A DNA stretch of 64,000 nucleotides, taken from contig NC_057788.1 of the NCBI RefSeq assembly GCF_014905175.1, forward strand, positions 25,080,154 through 25,144,153, read 5' to 3'. Under the pieces are notes generated by a model. It was given only the letters and a program-made list of their open reading frames with translations, had not been told where the DNA came from and did no database searches. A program made the position numbers and the translations under genes. The stretch is from Aphidius gifuensis. Its lineage: Eukaryota > Arthropoda > Insecta > Hymenoptera > Braconidae. Below, piece by piece: positions 37,765-48,246 of the stretch (position 1 is its first letter; the number at the start of each line of letters is the position of its first letter).

Positions 37765-38935
37765 GTCCAGTTTCCCTCATTTCCACATTTTCTTCTTCTT
37801 CTTTATCCTCTATATTTTCTTCTTATCATTTATATATAATATCTAACTCTAAGCCAACTTATTCTTGTCTTTTCTCTCGATATACTTTTTCACACGCCAA
37901 CATCCAAATCGTTCGTTCTTTCTTCACGATGTCTTGAACCACCCACTCCTCAGTTCCCAAGGGGTAAATTGAAATGGATGTCAGAATACCACTGCTACGT
38001 TTCACTGGTCATTTCATTGATCGTGCACTATAAGATATCGAAGAAGAAATAGAAAAAGATAGCTATACATGAAAAAAATAAAATAAATAACAAGACTAAA
38101 AAATAAAATTTCCCAGTACATGTGGGCCGATCAGCTTGATACTGCTCAACATGAGGGAGCAGTTTTATAATTTTTTTTTCTTTTTTTATTTATTTTTATT
38201 TTTTTTTCACCAGGAATATAGATCCAACACCAACGTGACACCTGGGTATTTTCCCAGTCCATACAAATATATACTATAATAAAATATGTATATAAATAAA
38301 GTATGTTTGTATGCATATGTCTGCGTATATGTATACCTCGGCGTACTCGCAACTTGTTTTTTTATTTATTTTTTTTTTCTCTTTCGACTGTACCATACAC
38401 TTGCAAATGCATAGAATTTTCAGCTGGATCTAGCGGAAATTGTGGCATGTTCGTAAACGAGTTTGACATTACATATACATACATATATATATAAATACAC
38501 ACAGCATACTTGTTTACCACAAAATCGTACTGAACCTGCAGCTATACTCACAAATATATACATTTATTTGGAATACCATCAGCTCTATACTATTTTACAT
38601 TATATTATTATATTTATATACTTTTATATAGATATATTAATAGATATACATATTTACTATTGTGTATATATGAATACACATTGATGATGGTGGTTGGATT
38701 GGCTTGTCCAACTGAATTTATCCACAAAATTTTGTATATCCTCTCTCCCCTCATCCTACGATATTCATTACTTGTACAATATAATCATCATATTGGTATT
38801 GTTAGGTTTGAAATTTTCACCATTTTTACCCCCCTCATTCGTCTATTGGGATATATGATTCATTAACTTGAACATGCAATCAACAATCATGTGTAAATAA
38901 TATATTTTTATTTATTTAAATTTATATGAATATAT
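37765..38935 (+). repeat. Diverged direct duplicate of the TTAA element's interior
   Basis: Two anchors are clear. AGTTTCCCTCATTTCCACAT and the following CTTCTT-rich bases occur at about 36289 and 37768. The block around TTTATCCACAAAATTT...GATTCATTAACTTGAACATG (20 bases at its end) occurs at about 37081-37230 and 38717-38885. Offsets of about 1.48 and 1.65 kb mean the two copies differ by insertions. This copy lacks the inverted ends, so it could be the genomic source of the captured segment or a tandem duplication partner. Confidence 0.6.
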
Positions 38936-40339
38936 TATTTGTTATACAAATTATATTATTTGGTGGAAAAATATGTTAAAGAACTTTGTTTTTTGTGCCA
39001 TGAAAAATAAATGTTATACACAGGGGTTATTGAGTACTTATAAAAAGTAAATGGAAAACATAAATGTGTTTAAACCGATGCAGTTGATGTTTTTTATTAT
39101 AAATGTAATATCGTTGAGTGTAATAAAATTTTTTGATATAGAAATGTAAGCAATATATATATAGACAAAACGATACCGTAAAATATACAAATATATATGA
39201 CTGATATAAAAAAATTTTCATATGATGACATCAAAGAAGTATAATAAAATATATTTGCGTCTGTATATTTTTATGTTTAAAAATTGAGAAATGAAATTTT
39301 ATTTAAATATACGTTTAAATGTTATATTGTATTTGATGCCAACATCCCTGTCCATTGTTCCGGTTTGTTGTTGTTGTATATAGCATAAACTTTTGAGGGT
39401 GTACTTGAATGAACTACGGAAAAGGAATGTTTATAAGGGAAGTGGTGATATTGTGGTTAGGATAGGAAATATAGCTTGCATAAAGAAGCTCTTTCTGTTA
39501 AACTTGTGAAAAGACGACTACATTGAGTAGAACGACGGACTTTTCACCGGGTCAAAGTAGGAAATTTTGTGAACATCTCTATATACGGGAATATATCCTT
39601 TGACATTACTGTGATAAAATTACGCCTTGTTACCCTCCAATAACGAGCCAAAGTAATGAAAAAGGTTGAGTTTATTTTGTGGTGATGCCTGACAAATGCT
39701 CAAGTGCACTTTTAGATTGACGTTTTTGATGAAAAATTAACGAAACTAAATGACTATAAATAGTATTTTTTTAAAATTAATTATGAAAGCTCAAAATAAA
39801 AAATTTAATTACGACAGTTGACTGGATTTTTTTTCTTTAATTAAATGATATTTCAATGTGGATTTTTTTGAATATCGCTATTTGTCAATATATCACTCGG
39901 TATTTTTATTTTCGGTAATTTTATTTTCATTCATTATTCATTGTTTGAAAAATTTATTTTTTATATGGTATTAAAAATAAATGCTAGACATTTATTATAT
40001 TATTATTTTCAAAAAAGTTTGATTAAACCTTGATAAATATATTTAACAATAAATAATTTATCCAAAAATATAGTTATGCTAATTTATATTTACTAATCAT
40101 CTTTAAAGAATTTATTTTTAATATATATCATTCAAAATAAATGCTAATTATTTTTTATATTATTATTAAAATTAGTTTGTATAGTTAATATTAGACTAAA
40201 TACATTTATTTTTAATTTTTTTTCAATTTTAATTTTATTTTCATTATTAATTATAATAATTGTACTTTATTTTTATTTTTATATCATCTTTTTATTTTTT
40301 TGCAAATTTTTATTTTTAAATTTCAAAATTTTTTCCCGC
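38936..40339. other. AT-rich non-coding stretch
   Basis: Nothing recognisable beyond A/T tracts and the recurring motif at 40021-40057. The 39350-39720 part is somewhat GC-richer. Confidence 0.55.
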
Positions 40340-40352
40340 GGCTTGTCAAGCC
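40340..40352. repeat. 13-bp perfect palindrome GGCTTGTCAAGCC
   Basis: Six-base arms around a single T, 30 bp upstream of the CTCF-like site. Possibly part of the same regulatory block. Confidence 0.5.
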
Positions 40353-40381
40353 ATTATTATTTTTTTTTCGTTACGGTGTTA

Positions 40382-40396
40382 CCACCAGATGGCGCT
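40382..40396 (+). promoter_or_regulatory. CTCF-type insulator site
   Basis: CCACCAGATGGCGCT matches the CTCF consensus (CCASYAGRKGGCRS) over its whole length, with the AGATGGCGC core favoured in insects. It sits in a 120-bp GC-rich island with a YY1/Pho-type site and an octamer 40-60 bp away. CTCF sites mark domain boundaries or promoter-proximal elements; that role is inferred. This is the strongest single transcription-factor motif I found here. Confidence 0.5.
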
Positions 40397-40434
40397 TGCG
40401 AGATCGTAAAGATTGAGGGCAATTGAGGGGGTGA

Positions 40435-40448
40435 GCCGCCATTTGCAT
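40435..40448 (-). promoter_or_regulatory. YY1/Pho site fused to POU octamer
   Basis: On the minus strand the sequence reads ATGCAAATGGCGGC. The octamer ATGCAAAT (40441-40448) overlaps the YY1-type AAATGGCGGC (40435-40444). Both are near-perfect consensus sites. Together with the CTCF-like site 40 bp away they form a compact module. Confidence 0.4.
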
Positions 40449-40671
40449 TACTCACTTCTCTGTGGGCCTGTGGTGCGTGTGCAAAAAAATGCTAAGCTCA
40501 CTTGAGGGGAAAAAAATTGTCAAAGTTTTATATTGTTTTCTCATTATTAATCCGTGTGAATCAATTTTAAAAATGTAATAATCCAAACAGTAATTGTTTC
40601 TTCGTGCAACTACGTAATAATTAAAGTGAATTAATTTATTAATTATATTTATTTTTTTATTTTTCTTTTTA

Positions 40672-40756
40672 GGAGCTTGTCGGCCAAACTGCTCAACTAC
40701 GCAGATAGTTTTTTCATCCAAAATCTTATGTTGTGTCGTCTATATGTGATTATAAC
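40672..40756 (+). other. Candidate exon start after a strong acceptor (donor uncertain)
   Basis: A pyrimidine tract TTTTATTTTTCTTTTTAG ends just before this point, and a GC-richer segment follows. One phase is open for 28 codons (SLSAKLLNYADSFFIQNLML, then a stop near 40756). No convincing donor is found. The minus strand is also open here (MDEKTICVVEQFGRQAP before a K-rich tail), so coding sense is ambiguous. The segment downstream at 41080 starts the same way (TTTTTAG|GAG). Confidence 0.2.
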
Positions 40757-40862
40757 GTAATGTACGTATCATTTTCATTATTATATTAATTTATTTTATT
40801 AATTTTATTATTTTTTGCGTAAATAATTATTAATTTTTTGATAAATTAAAAAGGAGTAATAT

Positions 40863-40931
40863 GCGTATGTGTGATTGCGTGTGTGCGTATGTATGTGCTG
40901 TAAACGCACCCACGCACACACACATATACGC
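40863..40931 (+). repeat. miRNA-precursor-sized GU/CA hairpin
   Basis: Arms 40863-40888 and 40904-40931 pair as two 11-12 bp blocks separated by a 3x5 internal loop, with one more mismatch and one G-U pair, closing on a 15-nt loop. Total length 69 nt is typical of an animal pre-miRNA. The stem is built from a GT-rich arm and an AC-rich arm, so it may simply be two opposed dinucleotide microsatellites. I recognise no mature miRNA. Confidence 0.6.
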
Positions 40932-41079
40932 TGCAACACCGGAGCATTAACAAATATATTTTTATTATTTTTATATAATGCATATTAATTTTCAAAAATA
41001 CAATAATTATTTGCTATTAATTGTTTTATTTTGTTAATGAACATATGTAATTTAATTATTTTTATTTTTTTATTTTTAG

Positions 41080-41156
41080 GAGTGTATCAAATAGAACGTC
41101 GAATGATCCTGTTTTTTTGCTGATGAAATTCTCGTGTCTCATTTTTCCTGAGTCAT
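41080..41156 (+). other. Candidate exon with acceptor and GTATGT donor
   Basis: Preceded by TTATTTTTTTATTTTTAG and followed by GTATGT at 41157, an acceptable insect donor. The 77-nt interval is GC-richer than its flanks. It carries stops in at least the obvious phases, so it would be non-coding if used. It starts GAG like the segment at 40672, and the two could be alternatives of one transcript. Confidence 0.2.
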
Positions 41157-41257
41157 GTATGTAGTTTTATCCTTCTTATTTTTTGTTTTAGCAATAATAA
41201 CAATATTGGAGTGTAACAAACAGAATAATATCCTCATTTGATACATATAAATTTTAG

Positions 41258-42165
41258 GGGGGAAAATAATTGAACGTTTTAAAAAATTCTAAAGTGTTTT
41301 TTTTTTGTTCTGAATTTTTTATTTTACAACAATTAAGTAGTTTAGATTCATTTTTTTTATTAAATAATTTTTTTTAGTTCAAATGACATATTTAATTAGA
41401 TTTTGATATTTTTATTTCTTCAATTTAAATTATTCGTTAGTGTCCATGATAATGTAGCACTTTTAACATTTATATTATTCGGTAAAAATAAAAGTTTTCA
41501 TGCAGCAATACATGAACATTTTTTTGACGGATAGTCGAACGTTTTAACAAACTTTAAATTGAATATTTTTTTTTAATTCTTAATTTTTTCTTTTTATAAA
41601 GATCGAATAGTCAAGTTTATTTTTTTTTTTTTTTTTGTTAAATGATTTTTCTCGGTTGACATGACATCTCTTATCAGATTTTCTCATTTGATAAAATAAA
41701 AAAATACGATTTTACATATTTATAAAATGATTTAAATGAATATTTCTATAAAATTTAAATCAATTAATGCTGTCATTCATAATGTAGCTATTTTTAATTT
41801 TACATATTACTTTATATTTCATAAAAATGAGTATTCTCACGAAATACATCTACATTCTATTGACGAATAGTTGAACGTTTTAACAAATTCTAAATTAAAT
41901 ATATTTTTTTAATTCTTTATTTTTATTTTTTATAAAAATTAGATAGTCTAGCTTGAGTTTTTTTTTTGTTAAATAATTTTTTTGGTTTAACTCTGGCATC
42001 TTTAATTAGATTTTGTCATTGACATTAAATTTTCTGACTTGATAAAATACACATAATTATAAAGTATATATATTTTTATTAGAAAATTAAAATTAATTAT
42101 CAGTAGCATTTTAAACTTTTAAATTTTATATTATTTCACAAAAATGACAATACTTTGTTTTTACC
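41258..42165 (+). repeat. Three diverged tandem copies of a 265-336 bp unit
   Basis: Each copy has the same order of landmarks. GAACGTTTTAA (at 41272, 41537 and 41873) is followed by a T-rich tract ending AATTCTT or similar, TTAAATRATTTTT, a GACAT/GGCAT-type motif, TTAATTAGATTTT or TTATCAGATTTT, then AATGTAGC or GTAGCATTTT and a final TTATATTATT. Spacings are 265 and 336 bp. Divergence is high, so the array is old. Copy boundaries are about 41258, 41523 and 41859. No coding capacity and no known satellite family. Confidence 0.65.
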
Positions 42166-44071
42166 TAAAACTAAAAAAATTTATACAACTAATAATGACT
42201 CAATAAAAAATAATAAATTTTCCAACGATAAATTCAACGTCACATAACGGAATTTGTTCAAACATTATATCGTCAGCGAGATGAAATTCCTAGTATACAT
42301 TGTGTAAATTATCTACTACAATTTTGCACCAAAATATTATAATGAATATATATTTACAAAAAAAAATTTATAACAGTCTGTTTAAAACGTGATGAAGAAT
42401 TTAATTTCTCATTTTTGTTTAATTTTTTTTCTGAAACAGCCGTTTTATCCGTTTCTCGTAATTAAGCTCAGTATAAAATAATGATTTTAATTTCATTTGA
42501 AATTTCATGGTTTATATTATCATGTAACATGAACAAATAAATTTTCACAAAATTTATCAAGCCTGCTTTATCGTTGGACTTGTATTTTATATTTTAGTAA
42601 TTAATCGTGTGTAAATAATATGCCAATTCATATAAAACAAAAGAGTATCGATTATTTACTGGTGTAATCAAATTAATTATCACACATTGTAGAGTAAAAT
42701 TGAAATATTAATCAAATTAAAAAACAAAAAATAAATAAGTCGTGTTAGTAAGATACAATCAAGTAATTTAATAATATTTCTAATTTAATTAATATTATAA
42801 ATTACTTTGTACATATATTATCGGTTGATTTAGCTTTTTTTTTTACATTCTATTTACTCGTAAATCTACTTGTATGTAAATTTTTAAACTACACTTATAT
42901 AGTTGTTTTCATATTCTCGTTGATTTTTTTTTTTTGTTTATTTATTTTTTTATATCAAGTCCTTAGTTGGCGTTATCGCAATCGTTTATACGAAAGGGAA
43001 ACTCTAGTATTGCTCTCGGGACACGTACTTTTACTATTACAATTTCTCTCTGTCCCTCTGTGTGTTTGCCATTCCCTCTTGGTTCCAATACACTGCCACA
43101 CCTTCACTCCTTTTTGTCATATATAGACTCCAAGCAATCTGTACATGTATATTTCTATTTTACCTATATAGTTTGCTTGCCTAGAGCATGTACAAATGCA
43201 TATATACTATACAATATATTCAGTATTGGAATACAAACATAAATGAAAATCTGTGTGTGTACACGAGTCAGCTGTTTTGTCAGGGTGGTTCGCAATTTGC
43301 TCGTAATAACGGAAACGCCCGTTGCACCCCGTTTAATCGGATGTCGCAAAATGCCAGTGGTGGTAGTTCCAAACCTCGGCACACATATATATATATTTGT
43401 ATGCACACCCTTTGGCTGATTGTGCGTCGATGAAAATCCGCGGTTATCAGGCTAAAAACGAAATCAACAACGGTGCTAACAACGCTTTATTCGTTGCTCC
43501 ATTTGCTCACCCTTTGCCTCGTCGTTGTCGTCGTCGTCGTTTTACTTTAGAATCATTTATTTTAATATCACTACCGCCCATTTGCGATAACAATTTTAAT
43601 GAGGAAAGTTTTTTTTTTTCTTCTTCTTTAACTTTCTTTACACCCTTCACTCATCGCTATTTTTATTATATATTTTAAGAGACTTTTCATTTACTTGACG
43701 CCTATTATTGTTGAATTTTTTTTCTTAGCTTAATCATTTATATACTTTTATTTGTTTGTCAAATATCAAATGGCTTACTTAAAATATATAAATATATATT
43801 TATTTTTCGTTTGTGTAAATTAGTAGAAGTTTTGCTTAACCGAAATAATATAAAATTAATGATACAAATTAAAAGAATTATTTTTAAAAAATTTATAAAA
43901 TGAATTGTGACAGGATACTTTGTCTTGTTATTTCATTCATTTTTTATTTTTTATAATGATGACAAAAGTCAAGATATACAAGTTGGGGTTTCAAGTGATG
44001 GAAATAAAAAGTAGAAAAAAAATACGGGACGAAGACGAATTATTTCAACAGTTGACGTGACTTTTCTAGTA
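42166..44071. other. Non-coding interval with GC-richer island at 43000-43600
   Basis: The island is open in several frames. One segment, following a GTTTTGTCAG acceptor-like string near 43281, reads GGSQFARNNGNARCTPFNRM, but no donor follows and I know no match. A GTC triplet run lies at 43519-43540. Confidence 0.45.
43519..43540 (+). repeat. (GTC)n microsatellite, one interruption
   Basis: Imperfect GTC triplets (GTCGTTGTCGTCGTCGTCGT). Confidence 0.85.
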
Positions 44072-44093
44072 CACAGTAAAAAAAAGTTGGTAA
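44072..44093 (+). repeat. Left terminal inverted repeat
   Basis: CACAGTAAAAAAAAGTTGGT and two more bases; pairs with the right end except for one A/T difference. Confidence 0.9.
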
Positions 44094-44119
44094 TTCGTTT
44101 GTAATTTGTAGACTTCAGT

Positions 44120-44425
44120 CGTTTGTCAAATTTTTGTTTGTTAATTTAACAAAAAAAAATTTGTAAAATCTTTTGACAAATTTTATTTGTTAATTTTACA
44201 AACAAAAAATTTGTAAAATATTTTTACAAACTCTGTTTGTTAATTTTACAAACTCCGTTTGTTAATTTTACAAACAAAAAATTTGTAAAATGATTTTACA
44301 AACTCCGTTTGTTAATTTTACCAACAAAAAATTTGTAAAATGTTTTTACAAACTCCGTTTGTTAATTTTACAAATTTCGTTTGTTAATTTTACAAATTTT
44401 TTTTTGTAAAATTAATTTGTAACAT
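44120..44425 (+). repeat. Left subterminal palindromic array
   Basis: Tandem, slightly variable units of about 60 bp built from ACAAACTCCGTTTGTTAATT and ACAAACAAAAAATTTGTAAA. Each unit is itself a small inverted repeat (ACAAAC...GTTTGT). Such arrays usually hold transposase-binding sites in CACTA-like elements. Confidence 0.9.
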
Positions 44426-45107
44426 AAAAATGAAGATTTAATGTAAAAATAAGAAGAATATCTGAAAAAATCTTGCATACGGTCGGATTGAGTCAGACGA
44501 TGTGTGTTTTTATAAGCAGCTGATAATAGACAACACGTGAAGTATTTTTTTTCTTCAAGATTACTTATAAATGTTATTTTATATTTTTAATTAATTCTTA
44601 ATTAATAACATAATAACAATATGCTTGTTGACAATATTTTCGAAGCTACTTATTTGATAATTAATTAATTGTTAAATATCAGGTAATATTGTAAGAATAT
44701 GAATGGATTAGAAGGATTTCCTGATCAATGTCAATTCTCGAATGTGTTTTTATTATTCTTCAGTATAAAAATAAAAAAAAATGGGTACAGCTATCAGAGC
44801 ATTTTACATATGCTGATATCATCCACAAAGTTATTACTGAATATCTAATTTTTTTATTTTATCAAGCAATTAAAAGAACTTCTCATTAATCACTAATATG
44901 GAGATGAAATATTTGAATCATACAATGATTTAGGATATTTAACAAAAAAATGTAGAAAAGTTATTGTCAATATTGTGGCAAGTGAACTTTTAAAACATAA
45001 AAAAATAACCCAGAGATATGGTTTTATTTCAAGATAAATTTCATCAACAATGTTTGACTAAAAAATTTGTTGATAATAATTATTAAGTACAAAACGTATA
45101 CAAAAGT

Positions 45108-46744
45108 TACAAAGATGGTAGTGTATTTAAAAATAATACATTTTTTCAAATAAATAAAATTTCAATTCATCTACAAATTTATTATGACGAGTTTGAGGTT
45201 TGCAACCCTTTGAGTCCGAAAGCAGGTATACACAAAATTGGTGCTTTTTATTCTTCCATTTTAAATTTACCTTAACATATGCTTTCAAAATTAGACAATA
45301 TTCGTTTACTTGCCCTCGGTTATGATTTTAATATTTAAAGTTTTGGTATAAATCCAGCTTTAAAAATAATATAGTTAATGATTCAAAAATTTTAGAAACA
45401 GATGGTATATTTATAAAAAGACTTAATTCTTTTGCCAAAGGTAGTTTAATATCTGTAAGTTTCGATAATTTGGGAGGAGCAAAAATAGTAGGTATGAATG
45501 AATCTTTCGTAGCCACGTATTTTTGTAGAATTTGTAAAATAACTATAAAAGAAGCTAGAAAAAGTGTTTCATTAAATGAAAGTCTGTTGCGAACTAAATC
45601 AGAATGTATCTCATTATATCATCAGTTAGAATATTGTAATAATGATACATTTAATTTTTATAGTATAAAAAAAAAAATCTTTGGGTAGAGTTGAAATTTT
45701 ATGATTTTGTTGATAGTTCAATTGTTGATATATTCCATGACTTTTTAGAGGGTATTTGTCACCGAGATATAAAATATGTACTTAAATATTTGATCAAGAT
45801 AAGTATTGTCGATCTGTCAAATTTAAATAATAAAATATCAACTTTTGATTATGGCTTACATAATAGATCTAACCATACAAGTCCAATAGATTTAAATCTA
45901 ACGTCCACAAGTCTAAATAAAAACGCAAATTTAGTAGGTCAGCGTGGTGCTCAAATGTTTTGTTTGATAACTTATTTACCACTTTTTTTAACTGATGAAA
46001 TAACGAAATTGAATCATGAGGGTACAAAAAAATGGAGAGTTATTTTATTGTTAATAGAAATTATGAAAATTGTTTTTGCTCCAACAATAAGCTATGATAT
46101 GTTAGATAGACTAACAGTTTTAATTAAAGACCATCATAGTCTTATTATTAATGAGTTTAATTCATCATTGATAATGAAAGATCATTTGATAACACATCTT
46201 CCAATGATTATAAATAAAATGGGACCACCAAGAATTCATTGGACCATGAGATACGAAAGTGAAAATGGATTTTTAAAAAGTTTCGTATACAAGTTGAAAA
46301 ATTTCAAAGACATAGCACATACACTGGCTAATCGTCATTAAAAATGTATGCTACAATCATGGAATAATAGAAAACTATATATATTCTGAAGACGAACCAC
46401 AAATTAACAACACAAAAATAATAGGTTTAAAGTCAAGTGAATTTTGTGATATTATTAACAAAACGTTAAATATAAATTCAAATAATTATATTTCTATAGG
46501 TAATATTCGAGGTGAACATTTGATAATACAAAAATTTATTTGTACATCAAATACTAATAGTTTTCCAACTTTCGGAAAAATCCTTATGATTTTTTCACAT
46601 AATTTAAAGTTTTATATCATTTGTCAAAGTTGGAAGACAGAAGGTATTTCACCATCATGCTTAGGATATATTGTAGAAAATACTTTTGAATTATGTATAC
46701 ATGAAGTTATCAATCTATACCTCATACAAAAAGTTAGAATATAA
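45108..46744 (+). pseudogene. Broken transposase-like gene of the CACTA/EnSpm-like element
   Basis: Pieces of one protein appear in order in different frames. The first piece (from 45108) reads YKDGSVFKNNTFFQ, then YYDEFEVCNPLSPKAGIHKI and LDNIRLLALGYDF, with in-frame stops. The second (45371-45688) reads FDNLGGAKIVGMNESFVA followed by FCRICK, a probable metal-binding or structural pair. The third (45691-46341, 216 codons, unbroken) has VDIFHDFLEGICHRDI, GQRGAQMFCLITYLPL, a LLIEIMKIVFAP block and GPPRIHWTMRYESENGF. The last piece (46382-46744) has FGKILMIF and ends at a stop. I recognise this motif order from a widespread animal transposon protein family resembling CACTA-type transposases; assignment to that superfamily is by memory of motif order and the element's ends, not by search. 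At least three frame changes and several stops make it non-functional. The full 5' start cannot be placed; the AT-rich 44700-45100 part is too decayed. Confidence 0.7.
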
Positions 46745-46939
46745 ACGAGTCTACAGATAAAAAATTAGTTATTGTAACAGATTATTTTTTGTAAATTTTG
46801 TAATTGATAAAATAATATTGTATAAATATTCATATGTATAGAGTGAATCATTTCATTGTTTAGTTATATGAAAAATAATAAAATTTACGTATCAAAAAAT
46901 ATTATATAAATGAATATACATTTTTTTTTTTGCTTAAAC

Positions 46940-47236
46940 AAAAAAAAAAAAATTTAACAAAAAGTATTTGTTAAATTAACAAACAGCTGTTTGTAAATTT
47001 CATTTTACAAACAAAAATTTGTAAAATTAACAAACGGCTGTTTGTAAATTTCATTTTACAAACAAAAATTTGTAAAATTAACAAACAGCTGTTTGTAAAT
47101 TTTATTTTACAAACAAATATTTGTAAAATTAACAAACAATTATTTGTAGACCTAATTTAACAAATAAAATGTTTGTTAAATTAACAAACGTTTTGTTGGT
47201 GGACCTAAATTAACAAACTGAATTTGTTAATTTTAC
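46940..47236 (-). repeat. Right subterminal palindromic array
   Basis: Mirror of the left array: repeated units around ACAAACAGCTGTTTGT, a perfect 16-bp palindrome, alternating with ACAAACAAAAATTTGTAAAA. At least three 60-bp units (46978-47130) are nearly identical, more similar to each other than to the left array. Confidence 0.9.
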
Positions 47237-47254
47237 CAACTATTTTTTACTGTG
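47233..47254 (-). repeat. Right terminal inverted repeat
   Basis: Ends TTTTTTACTGTG, reverse complement of the left end; followed by TA. Confidence 0.9.
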
Positions 47255-48223
47255 TAGGATAATCGGTCATAGCTGGCCCCAGGAGTTAAAACGCTTCAGT
47301 GGTGAGCGCGTCAGGTGTGTCTCATCCCTGTTCGTTGTTCACCAGGGGTCAACTATATACAGATGTATATTGTGAGGGTGATAAAGATAAGACTCAACTG
47401 CTCCCTCGTCACGAGAATAAAAAAAAATAAAAAACGACAGAACAAGTGTCCCAGAAAAAACGAAATAAAAATAAAAGACGTCTAAAAAAAAAAAAAAAAT
47501 ATCACATAAAAAGAAAATGATAGTGAATCTTTTTCTTTTTTTCCCTTTTTCTCATTTCATTTTTTTTTCCTTTTTTTTTTTATCGTTTAATATTGGATAA
47601 TTAATTACAAGATAATTCAACACAGATCAGTCGTTTAACAGTGTCATCAAGATACAATAATTTTCAACAGTTACACTTTGAATATGTAGATTAATTAACT
47701 ATGAATTGAAAGCAACGACCATTTCAAGTAAATACATTGAGTCTTAGTTTTGAGTATTGAACGACCAACTTGATATATAAGTATGCCTATCGGATTAAAC
47801 ATTAACAGCTCTTGTAAATTTAGTAACACTTGTGCATCAGATATGTACATAGCCATGTCTTTGAAAGTAATTATTCACAACGCAAGTTTATATTATATTG
47901 TCGAAGGGTTCTTGTTATATATACCGAAGAAAATGAAGGTAAACCAGATGTTATATAAAGGTTATACATACATAAATATATAGTATACGACAAGAATTAG
48001 AGAGTGAACATCACAGAAGACACGAAACGAGAGACAGAGATCCATATGCAAACGTAAAAGAAAATTAAACAGCTGTACTATCACATTGACACTTTTACTA
48101 TCACTGTACTATATATACCTTTACACAACGTTACTTTATTTTCATATCTGTAGTATATATATAAAAAGACATTGTTGAGTGTATAAGAGGAAAAGAAAAA
48201 GGTATGCAGCAGTAGAGAAATTG

Positions 48224-48246
48224 AATTACTCGCGGTCCGAGTAATT
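48224..48246. repeat. Perfect 9-bp-arm hairpin AATTACTCG...CGAGTAATT
   Basis: Perfect arms with a 5-nt CGGTC loop, in a GC-richer island that also contains GTCGCCATGGCACC, one base off an RFX X-box. Confidence 0.6.

Larger units (their letters stand above)
44072..47254 (+). mobile_element. Degenerate CACTA/EnSpm-like (CMC) DNA transposon
   Basis: A 3.18-kb element with ends CACAGTAAAAAA and TTTTTTACTGTG, flanked on each side by TA (44070-44071 and 47255-47256). The terminal repeats match at 21 of about 22 bases. Inside them are long subterminal arrays of short palindromes, and in the middle a broken transposase-like reading frame on the + strand (45108-46744). Subterminal repeats, short ends starting CAC and a protein of this type are the hallmarks of the CMC (CACTA, Mirage, Chapaev) group. 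The end is CACAG rather than the plant CACTA. The apparent 2-bp TA duplication is shorter than the 3 bp usual for plant CACTA elements but within the range of the wider group. Several frame breaks and stops mean this copy is inactive. The uninterrupted host sequence would join CTAG-TA to GGAT. Confidence 0.8.

Noticed and set aside
43281..43390. Acceptor-like GTTTTGTCAG followed by an open G/S/N-rich segment
   Set aside because: No donor after it, the segment runs into a TATATA tract, and no family is recognisable. Kept only as part of the interval note.
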